A DNA stretch of 46,430 nucleotides. Source: Candidatus Thioglobus sp. Lineage in GTDB: Bacteria; Pseudomonadota; Gammaproteobacteria; Arenicellales; UBA868. The notes beneath the pieces were generated by a model. The model made no database searches. It had not been told where the DNA came from and saw only the letters and a program-made list of their open reading frames with translations. Below, piece by piece: positions 9,302 through 15,818 of this stretch. The position numbers and the translations under genes were made by a program. The stretch lies in NCBI GenBank assembly GCA_004212795.1, contig SHBR01000012.1:1-46430 (forward strand). Reading direction: 5' to 3'. Each line of letters begins with the position of its first letter. Within the stretch, counting starts at the first letter, position 1.

Positions 9302-10240
9302 ATGGGCGACTTTGATATTCGGGACGACGCGTCCTCTTATTCAAACCTTTTTGGCTTCCTGGGAGCACCTCTAGATCTGGTGGGAGCGTCCGATGCCAAT
9401 ATTGCGATTCTCGGCGTTCCATTTGATCTTGGAACAACAGGCCGATCGGGTACCCGTAGTGGTCCGGCAGCCATTCGGCATGCGTCGGGCACTCTTCGCT
9501 GGGAAGAAGCGCATTGGCCCTGGACCTATGCTTTAGCCGACCATTTAAAGTATGTTGATTGTGGCGATCTTATTTTTCCGCCTGGGGACAGTAAAGCATT
9601 TTGCGAAAATCTCGAAAATAAGGCCCTTGAGATTATTCGATCAGGAAAAACGCTTTTATCTCTTGGAGGCGATCACTTTATAACTCTTCCCCTGCTAAGA
9701 GCGCACCATACCGTGCATGGTGAAATGGCGTTGGTTCATTTTGATGCGCACACAGATACTTACGAACAAGGTTCAGCGGTCGATCATGGGACGATGTTTT
9801 ATCACGCACCGAAAGAAGGGCTAATTGATCCGGCAACCTCAGTCCAGATTGGTATTCGAACCCCTTATGATTATGATACCCATCAATTTTTAGTCCTAAA
9901 CGCAGATGCGGTAAATAACAACGCGGCACCGGCGCTCATCGAAAAAATACGCGAGAGGGTTGGCAATCGAAAGATTTATCTTACCTTTGATATTGACTGC
10001 CTCGACCCTGCATATGCGCCAGGGACGGGTACTCCGGTGGCGGGCGGGCTCACCAGCAATAAAGCCCTGCAAATTCTTCGTGGTTTAAAAGGATTAGATA
10101 TTGTTGGCATGGATGTGGTCGAGGTGGCGCCATCGTATGATCACGCTGAGCTAACGGCGCTTGCAGCCGCGACGATCGCAACTGAGTGCCTCTATTTGCA
10201 GGCAGAACGCTCCCAGGTAAGCAAGGGTAAGTCCGGTTAA
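9302..10240 (+). CDS. speB: Ureohydrolase family protein, agmatinase-like
   Basis: Binuclear manganese hydrolase of the arginase/agmatinase family, which releases urea from a guanidino compound. Metal-ligand motifs are all present: [36 protein letters not shown], and the C-terminal [16 protein letters not shown]. Length (312) is normal. Agmatinase is the default call, but guanidinobutyrase, guanidinopropionase and other ureohydrolases share these motifs, so substrate is uncertain. An AGGA precedes the ATG. It lies 89 nt after the PaaK-like gene and 141 nt before an AGXT-type aminotransferase, so it may be read from the upstream operon. Confidence 0.85.
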   Translation: MGDFDIRDDASSYSNLFGFLGAPLDLVGASDANIAILGVPFDLGTTGRSGTRSGPAAIRHASGTLRWEEAHWPWTYALADHLKYVDCGDLIFPPGDSKAFCENLENKALEIIRSGKTLLSLGGDHFITLPLLRAHHTVHGEMALVHFDAHTDTYEQGSAVDHGTMFYHAPKEGLIDPATSVQIGIRTPYDYDTHQFLVLNADAVNNNAAPALIEKIRERVGNRKIYLTFDIDCLDPAYAPGTGTPVAGGLTSNKALQILRGLKGLDIVGMDVVEVAPSYDHAELTALAAATIATECLYLQAERSQVSKGKSG

Positions 10241-10302
10241 TTTTCATTATCGATAAAAATAATGACTTGATTGGAAATAGATAATAATGTTTTCATAATG
10301 GT

Positions 10303-10319
10303 AGTGATTAGAAATCACT
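10303..10319 (+). promoter_or_regulatory. 17-nt inverted repeat between ureohydrolase and aminotransferase genes
   Basis: AGTGATT-AGA-AATCACT is a perfect 7-bp inverted repeat with a 3-nt centre, about 63 nt before the aminotransferase start. It could be a DNA operator or an RNA hairpin; sequence alone does not decide. Confidence 0.4.
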
Positions 10320-10342
10320 GTCATACAGGTCTTTAACGACAC

Positions 10343-10377
10343 GTATCCTTTAGGAGACGATTATCATCTCAGGATAC
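10343..10377 (+). promoter_or_regulatory. Leader hairpin sequestering the aminotransferase ribosome-binding site
   Basis: GTATCCT (10343-10349) pairs perfectly with AGGATAC (10371-10377), and inside it GAGA (10354-10357) pairs with TCTC (10367-10370). The right arm contains AGGA, which is the Shine-Dalgarno for the ATG at 10382. A second AGGA at 10352-10355 could compete for the same TCCT. Translation of the next gene may therefore be structure-controlled. Confidence 0.45.
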
Positions 10378-10381
10378 AACA

Positions 10382-11542
10382 ATGGAAAACGTTGTTAGCT
10401 TGCCGATTAAAACCCTGCCCATTCGGACTTTGATGGGGCCTGGGCCATCTGAAATCAATCCACGAGTCCTGACCGCCCTGGCGCAGCCGGCTATTGGTCA
10501 TCTCGATCCTGCATTTATCTCTTTAATGGATGAAGTTAAGGAGTCATTGCGCTATGTATTCCAGACGGACAACCGATTGACGTTTCCGGTTTCCGGACCA
10601 GGATCAGCCGGAATGGAAACTTGTTTCACCAATATCGTAGAGGCTGGGGACAAGGTGGTTGTGGCGCGGAATGGAGTTTTTGGCAAGCGTATGGAAGAAA
10701 TGGCGATTCGGCTCAGGGCAAATGTTGTCACGATCGATGATGAATGGGGTCAACCGGTCGACCCGGCGAAGCTCGAAGACGCCTTGAAGGCTAATCCGGA
10801 TACGAAAGTTGTTGGGTTTGTGCACGCAGAAACGTCTACAGGCGCGCTTTCTGATGCGAGAACGCTTGCGGGTATTGCTCAGCAATATGACTGTTTGACT
10901 ATTGTCGATACGGTGACGTCTCTCGTGGGGTCGCCTCTTTATGCCGATGAATGGGGTCTAGATGCTGTTTATTCGGGTGCGCAAAAATGCTTATCCAGTG
11001 TCGCGGGGATTGCGCCTGTGACTGTGGGTGAAAGAGCCCTTGAGAAAATTAGTCAGCGATCAGAGCCTGTGGGCACATGGTTTCATGACCTGAGCTTGAT
11101 CGATAGTTATTGGTCAGAAGGTAGTAAACGCGCTTATCATCACACGGCTCCGGTCAACAGTATTTTTGCACTGGCCGAGTCGCTTCGCTTGGTGCGGCAA
11201 GAGGGTTTAGAAAAATCATGGGAGCGTCATCGACATATTTCCGAGCGACTAGTTGAAGGACTCAGAGAGATGGGGTTACAGATGCTCGTCGAAGACAGTA
11301 GCATTCGTCTTGGCCAATTGAATGTTGTCAAGGTTCCGGACGGGATCGATGAAGCTGAGATTCGAACCCGTCTTTTGAATGAGGACAATTTAGAAATAGG
11401 TCCAGGGCTTGGTCCACTGGCCGGAAAAGTGTGGCGGATTGGTTTGATGGGCCACTCATGTCGAATGGAAAACGTAGAAAGACTGTTGGCTTGTCTAAAG
11501 CGAGTGCTCAACGAGCCTTCCCAGGCCCAAGCGATCTCATGA
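10382..11542 (+). CDS. Alanine-glyoxylate/serine-pyruvate-type aminotransferase
   Basis: PLP-dependent class V aminotransferase of the AGXT family, 386 residues. The PLP lysine is K202 in VYSGAQKCLS; GPGPSEINPRVL at the N-terminus, SGPGSAGMET and the HAETSTG segment are typical. AGXT-type enzymes transfer amino groups between alanine or serine and glyoxylate or pyruvate; some bacterial members use other amino donors. Its neighbour encodes a ureohydrolase, so disposal of an amino product is possible. The ATG follows AGGATACAACA; that AGGA lies in a predicted hairpin. It ends before a strong terminator at 11591. Confidence 0.88.
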   Translation: MENVVSLPIKTLPIRTLMGPGPSEINPRVLTALAQPAIGHLDPAFISLMDEVKESLRYVFQTDNRLTFPVSGPGSAGMETCFTNIVEAGDKVVVARNGVFGKRMEEMAIRLRANVVTIDDEWGQPVDPAKLEDALKANPDTKVVGFVHAETSTGALSDARTLAGIAQQYDCLTIVDTVTSLVGSPLYADEWGLDAVYSGAQKCLSSVAGIAPVTVGERALEKISQRSEPVGTWFHDLSLIDSYWSEGSKRAYHHTAPVNSIFALAESLRLVRQEGLEKSWERHRHISERLVEGLREMGLQMLVEDSSIRLGQLNVVKVPDGIDEAEIRTRLLNEDNLEIGPGLGPLAGKVWRIGLMGHSCRMENVERLLACLKRVLNEPSQAQAIS

Positions 11543-11587
11543 TTCAAAGGGGCTAAAACGGCGGTTCCGTGGGCAACAAAAATGGGT

Positions 11588-11620
11588 TAAAAAGACTCAG
11601 CTTCTGCTGGGTCTTTTTTT
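11588..11620 (+). terminator. Rho-independent terminator after the aminotransferase gene
   Basis: An A-rich run, the stem GACTCAGC / GCTGGGTC with a TTCT loop, then seven T residues. It ends transcription of the 802-11542 gene run. Confidence 0.92.
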
Positions 11621-11667
11621 AGACAACACTTCGTTACATGTTTTTATGGCCAACCCTAGGGGCGACG

Positions 11668-12033
11668 TTATTGAAACACCTTTAGGATCGATTCAATGAG
11701 TGACGCCAAACCCAATGAAAACTCGGTCTCGAGCGGGAATGACAACATGCCCATGACCGAATAACCCATAAGCCACGGCATCAGGTAGAAGCGAATCATG
11801 TAAAAAAACCAGGCGATGTAGAGCGGAACCAGAGGTCGAATAAGGAAGTTTGGTGTGATCGGGCTGAAGAGCTTCACTAACGGATTAGTGATTCGAATAA
11901 AAAATCGAGCAAAGAAAAAGTGAGTATCCTCTCGCAGAAAAATAGACATTCCAAATCGTCCAATTAAGGTCCACATTGTGGCGCCTAATATATAATCGAT
12001 GGCGATTACCCACACCGGGAAAGCTTCGGTCAT
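11668..12033 (-). CDS. YggT-like integral membrane protein
   Basis: 121-residue hydrophobic protein with about three membrane segments. The central region FFIRITNPLVKLFSPITPNFLIRPLVPLYIAWF resembles the YggT family pattern (a TNP turn followed by proline-bounded helices), a family linked to membrane and cell-envelope organisation without a settled biochemical role. The start has a strong TAAGGAG. It lies on the far side of a terminator from the SSS symporter gene, so it is probably expressed on its own. The family assignment is by pattern and moderate. Confidence 0.6.
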   Translation of the reverse strand: MTEAFPVWVIAIDYILGATMWTLIGRFGMSIFLREDTHFFFARFFIRITNPLVKLFSPITPNFLIRPLVPLYIAWFFYMIRFYLMPWLMGYSVMGMLSFPLETEFSLGLASLIESILKVFQ

Positions 12034-12052
12034 TTAATCTTCTCCTTAGGGC

Positions 12053-12087
12053 AAAAAAAACCGGGGCGAAGAGAATCTCCGCCCCGG
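12053..12087 (-). terminator. Rho-independent terminator after the SSS symporter gene
   Basis: Read on the minus strand: CCGGGGCG, a short inner stem, CGCCCCGG, then eight T residues. It lies about 20 nt after the symporter stop codon. Confidence 0.93.
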
Positions 12088-12109
12088 CGATCAGTTTACG
12101 TGATCCAGT

Positions 12110-13930
12110 CTAGTGGCGTGAATCGAGTACCGACTCACCTCGCGGAATGCGAACTTCGTCCACCATCCGTTGAGTTTCTTCGTCGGGTTCAGCAGTTGCC
12201 AAGCTCACCACGATCATTGCCACGAGGCTGACGCTGGCGCCAATAATACCGAAGCGCAAATGGTCGATGTAGAGCCATGGCTCCATTCCGCCCCATCGGA
12301 CTGCGTACAAATAGGCAGTTCCTGCCAGTAAGCCAAAAAACATTCCTGCGATGGCGCCCTGACGGTTAGCTCGCTTCCACCAGACACCAAGGACGAGCGG
12401 GAAGAACAGGCCCGACATCGCAAAGTCAAAGGCCCAAGCCACCGCCCCAAGGATGCTCGTTAATTTGAGACTGGCAACAAACGCACCTGCACCACCAATT
12501 AAAATTAGCAGGACGCGGGCCACAATGAGCCGATGTTTCGTATCTGCCTTTGGATCGATGATCTTGTAATAAAGATCATGTGAAAGCGCGTTCGCGATTG
12601 CCAGCAGTAGACCATCCGCAGTAGACATCGCCGCTGCCATACCCCCGGCTGCAACCAGACCCGAGATGACATAGGGCAAGCCCGCGATTTCTGGAGTCGC
12701 AAGTACGACGATGTCGCCTCGCATGAAGAACTCCGTAATTTGCAGGATGCCATCTCCATTAGCGTCTGAGATCGCGAGCATTTTGACTGCGCTCCACTTC
12801 TGAATCCAGTCTAAAGCGCTGACTTCGGCGATTGATTTACCAATAATGCTGGTTGCAAGACTGGGGTCAAGCAGTTGCAGCTTGGTAAAGGTCGCAAGGG
12901 CGGGCGCTGTGAAATAAAGCAGGAATATAAAGAACAGCGACCAGGCCACTGATTGACGAGCGGCTTTCACACTTGGGGTTGTGAAGTAGCGCATCAAAAT
13001 ATGCGGCAAGGATGCCGTACCCGCCATCATACAAAAAACGAGGGTAACGAATTTCCACTTGGAAGCAAAGTCAGTCCCTGCTTCGTAATAGGGCACTGTT
13101 AATGCCTTCAGACCCGGGAAAGCCTCGGCCGGTTGGGTGCCCACGCCAATTAGACTTTCAAGCTCTCCAATTCGCATGATGGCGTCGCCGTACACAAACT
13201 GGGGTATGAGGCCAAAGCCCTGTTTATTGGACATCCAGACCACTGGCACGACATACGCGATGATGAGAACAATATATTGAGCGACCTGAGTCCAGGTGAC
13301 TGCGCGCATTCCACCTAACATAGAGCACAGCAGAATACCGAGTAGACCGAACCAGACTCCCACTTCAAACGGAATCTGAAGGGCCCGTGATGCGATCGTT
13401 CCGGTAGCGTTAATTTGGGCAGTCACGTACGTAAACGAGGCAATGACCAGAACGAGCACCGCCAGAAACCGTGCAAGATTTCCACCGTACCGGGTGCCGA
13501 TAAAGTCCGGCACCGTATAGCAGCCAAATTTTCTTAGATAGGGCGCCATTAATGCAGCGACCAATACGTAACCACCGGTCCAGCCCACAATAAACGCCAT
13601 ATAGCCGTGGCCGCCAAAGTAGATTCCACCGGCGAGCGCAACAAAAGAGGCCCCTGACATCCAGTCAGCGCCCGTTGCCATGCCGTTAAAGACCGCTGGC
13701 ACCTGACGTCCCGCAACGTAGTAGGCATCGACCTGCATTGTGCGTGACATCCAGCCGATGGCGGCATAAATGACTACAGTAAATGCAACAAAAAGGATGC
13801 CGATGGTATCAGCACCGACTCCAGCCTGCTCAAGAATCGCCATCAGCAGGATGAATACGAGGAACCCGCCCGTATAAAGCCCGTAGACTTTGGGCAGGTT
13901 GTCTATAAAGTCACCTTTAATTACAGACAT
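12110..13930 (-). CDS. Sodium:solute symporter, SSS family (VC_2705-type large subunit)
   Basis: 606-residue inner-membrane transporter of the SSS/SLC5 family, related to ActP. It has about 13-14 hydrophobic segments, the family segment GATWMSG-like (ATGADWMSGASFVALAGGIYFGG) and IVARVLLILIGGAGAFVAS. An extra soluble stretch with ANGDGILQITEFFMRGD reads like an EF-hand loop, which is seen in this subfamily. Pairing with the upstream DUF4212 small protein is characteristic of the VC_2705 subfamily, thought to move short organic acids such as acetate, lactate or pyruvate. AGGAG precedes the ATG. Expression probably comes from the sigma54 promoter at 14298. Confidence 0.88.
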   Translation of the reverse strand: MSVIKGDFIDNLPKVYGLYTGGFLVFILLMAILEQAGVGADTIGILFVAFTVVIYAAIGWMSRTMQVDAYYVAGRQVPAVFNGMATGADWMSGASFVALAGGIYFGGHGYMAFIVGWTGGYVLVAALMAPYLRKFGCYTVPDFIGTRYGGNLARFLAVLVLVIASFTYVTAQINATGTIASRALQIPFEVGVWFGLLGILLCSMLGGMRAVTWTQVAQYIVLIIAYVVPVVWMSNKQGFGLIPQFVYGDAIMRIGELESLIGVGTQPAEAFPGLKALTVPYYEAGTDFASKWKFVTLVFCMMAGTASLPHILMRYFTTPSVKAARQSVAWSLFFIFLLYFTAPALATFTKLQLLDPSLATSIIGKSIAEVSALDWIQKWSAVKMLAISDANGDGILQITEFFMRGDIVVLATPEIAGLPYVISGLVAAGGMAAAMSTADGLLLAIANALSHDLYYKIIDPKADTKHRLIVARVLLILIGGAGAFVASLKLTSILGAVAWAFDFAMSGLFFPLVLGVWWKRANRQGAIAGMFFGLLAGTAYLYAVRWGGMEPWLYIDHLRFGIIGASVSLVAMIVVSLATAEPDEETQRMVDEVRIPRGESVLDSRH

Positions 13931-13960
13931 GTGAATTTCTCCTAATTCTGATGATCTTAA

Positions 13961-14227
13961 TTATTCTTCTTCAGCCACACCGTGCTCTGTATCTATTGCA
14001 TGCTGTCGTCTAGCAAACCAGAAGATCAGCACAACAAATACTACTAAAGAGCCCTGAGCGGACATATAGAAGCCAAGTGGGAATCCAAGGAATGTGACGC
14101 TGTTTAATCCGTCAGCAAACCAGTGAACAAGGTACGAGAAGATGAACCAGACGATAAGAGTTGTAATCATCAACCCCTTGGTCTTGGCCCAATGCGCTTC
14201 ACGTGTAGACTGATCCACGTTAGTCAT
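13961..14227 (-). CDS. DUF4212 protein, small subunit of the SSS symporter
   Basis: 88-residue protein with two membrane helices (about residues 18-38 and 50-75), matching the probable solute:sodium symporter small subunit family that always precedes VC_2705-type SSS genes. Residues REAHWAKTKGLMITTLIVWF and GFPLGFYMSAQGSLVVFVVLIFWFARR are typical. It starts from an ATG preceded by TTGGAGGG and is separated from the large subunit by 30 nt. Its role is inferred to be assembly or activity of the large subunit. Confidence 0.9.
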   Translation of the reverse strand: MTNVDQSTREAHWAKTKGLMITTLIVWFIFSYLVHWFADGLNSVTFLGFPLGFYMSAQGSLVVFVVLIFWFARRQHAIDTEHGVAEEE

Positions 14228-14263
14228 TTATTTACCCTCCAACTGCAGTTGTTGTTAAACCTC

Positions 14264-14283
14264 CGCGACAACTGTTTGTCGCG
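14264..14283 (-). promoter_or_regulatory. Hairpin near the 5' end of the symporter mRNA
   Basis: CGCGACAA / TTGTCGCG forms a perfect 8-bp stem with a 4-nt loop, lying within a few nucleotides of the predicted sigma54 start site. A 12-nt palindrome CAACTGCAGTTG (14240-14251) lies between it and the Shine-Dalgarno. A 5' stem may stabilise the transcript. Confidence 0.45.
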
Positions 14284-14297
14284 TTGGACTAAAGGAA

Positions 14298-14313
14298 GCA
14301 ATTTTCATGCCAA
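14298..14313 (-). promoter_or_regulatory. Sigma54 promoter of the DUF4212/SSS operon
   Basis: On the minus strand the sequence TTGGCATGAAAATTGCT fits the -24/-12 consensus (TGGCAC-N5-TTGCA) with one deviation at the last -24 base. The invariant GG and GC are separated by exactly 10 nt. The predicted start is near 14286, about 59 nt before the DUF4212 ATG. The adjacent cbrB gene encodes a sigma54-type activator and paired sites lie 75-125 nt upstream. Confidence 0.85.
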
Positions 14314-14372
14314 GACTGACATAAAGTAGTAAAAGCCGAAACATAGTGCAAAAAGGTCATTTTGAATGAAAG

Positions 14373-14421
14373 TGTTACGAATCATATGTTACGTTTAGTG
14401 ACACATTTCAGGACAGTAACA
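14373..14421 (-). promoter_or_regulatory. Upstream activator sites for a CbrB-type regulator
   Basis: TGTTAC occurs at 14373-14378 and 14387-14392, GTGACA at 14398-14403 and GTAACA at 14416-14421. The central pair, TGTTAC-N5-GTGACA, has the same 5-nt spacing as the perfect palindrome before the cbrA operon. The centre lies about 109 nt upstream of the predicted sigma54 start, a usual enhancer distance. From memory, TGTTAC/GTAACA half-sites are the reported Pseudomonas CbrB signal. Confidence 0.65.
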
Positions 14422-14451
14422 CCCCTAGGATTGAGGCCAATAACAAAAGAT

Positions 14452-15810
14452 CTACTCTGACCTATTTTTATCTGGAAGATTTCGGGGTATGCCAAATCTT
14501 TGACGTCTTTCCCAAAGTGTCTTTCGGCTAATCCCCAGTTCCCGGGCCAACTCGGTTTCATTCATTGCCGATTCGTGCTGACGGACGAAAGTAACAAAGT
14601 ACTCATCGAGCGATTTTTTGGATGACGTTGAGTTGCTATCCTGATGAAAATTCTGGCTGGTCTTTTCAAGATTTAGCAGATCAGGCGTAATCTCGGATCC
14701 CTCACAGAGAATCAACGCTCTTTCGATTGCATTTTCAAGCTCACGTACATTCCCTGGCCAATCGTACTCACCCATTTTTTTGACCGCACCAGGCGAGAAA
14801 CCCTGGACTTCGCTATTCAGCTTTGCCCTAGTCCGTTGCAAAAGATGTTCTGCCAAAGCAGGAAGATCGTCTTTGCGATTTCGCAATGGAGGCAGGTCGA
14901 TCTCAATGACTTTTAATCGATAGAGCAAGTCATCCCGAAAGCGACCCTGGCCGACCCGAGCGACGAGGTCGCGATGTGTTGCGGCGAGGACTCTAACATT
15001 TATACGTTTAGTTTTGGTTGATCCCAAGCGTCGAAGTTCGCCTTCTTGCAGTACTCGAAGAAGTCCTGCTTGAGCTGATGGGGATAATTCTGCAACCTCG
15101 TCTAAAAAGAGAGTGCCATTGTCAGCGCTTTCGATGAGCCCTTGTGTTGATTTTTCAGCACCAGTGAATGCACCTTTTTCGTAACCAAATAATTCAGATT
15201 CAATTAGGCTGTCCGGTATTGCGGCGCAATTCATTGTGACCAGTGGAATACTTTTGCGCGCGCCCTGCTCATGGATTGCGCGGGCGACCAGCTCTTTTCC
15301 TGTACCGGATTCTCCATAGATCAACACGGTTGAGTCCGTTGCAGCGACCTTTTCAATTCGGGAGAACACTTGCTTCATAGCGTTCGAATCTCCCACCATT
15401 CCAGACACCGGATATGTTTGTTTAATTTCCCTTTTTAAGATTCGATTTTGTCGAAAAATGACATTTTGCCGGATAAGACGTTCAGTCACGATAAGAATCT
15501 CATCGTGGTTAAAAGGTTTTGCGATGTAATCGGCAGCTCCCGCTTTCATCGAGTCAACGGCCGAGCTAATACTCGCGTAGCTGGTCATAATTAAAACTGG
15601 AGTTTCGCCACATCGACCGATCACTTCGGTTCCGAGTCCGCCGGGCAATCGGAGGTCAGCAATGATGAGGTGAAATGAGTCCAGGCTGTGATTTTCCTCT
15701 CCTTCTGCGACGGAACCTGCTTCAAAAACTGCATACCCTTTTCGCTGAAGTAGTTTTGATAACGCCCGACGGATGACGACTTCATCTTCAATAACCAGTA
15801 TGCGTTCCAT
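14452..15810 (-). CDS. cbrB: Sigma54-dependent response regulator, CbrB-like
   Basis: 452-residue NtrC-family activator. The receiver domain has the acidic pocket (E8, D9), phosphoacceptor D52 in ADLRLPG, and K98 in AKPF. The AAA+ domain has Walker A GESGTGKE (166-173), the sigma54-contact loop GAFTGA (213-218) and GTLFLDEVAEL as Walker B. A Fis-type HTH ends the protein (NETELARELGISRKTLWERRQRFG). It lies 8 nt after cbrA and is presumably its phosphorylation partner. In Pseudomonas CbrB controls carbon/nitrogen utilisation genes; here the adjacent sigma54 symporter promoter is the obvious target. Confidence 0.88.
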   Translation of the reverse strand: MERILVIEDEVVIRRALSKLLQRKGYAVFEAGSVAEGEENHSLDSFHLIIADLRLPGGLGTEVIGRCGETPVLIMTSYASISSAVDSMKAGAADYIAKPFNHDEILIVTERLIRQNVIFRQNRILKREIKQTYPVSGMVGDSNAMKQVFSRIEKVAATDSTVLIYGESGTGKELVARAIHEQGARKSIPLVTMNCAAIPDSLIESELFGYEKGAFTGAEKSTQGLIESADNGTLFLDEVAELSPSAQAGLLRVLQEGELRRLGSTKTKRINVRVLAATHRDLVARVGQGRFRDDLLYRLKVIEIDLPPLRNRKDDLPALAEHLLQRTRAKLNSEVQGFSPGAVKKMGEYDWPGNVRELENAIERALILCEGSEITPDLLNLEKTSQNFHQDSNSTSSKKSLDEYFVTFVRQHESAMNETELARELGISRKTLWERRQRFGIPRNLPDKNRSE

Positions 15811-15818
15811 AGAAAATC

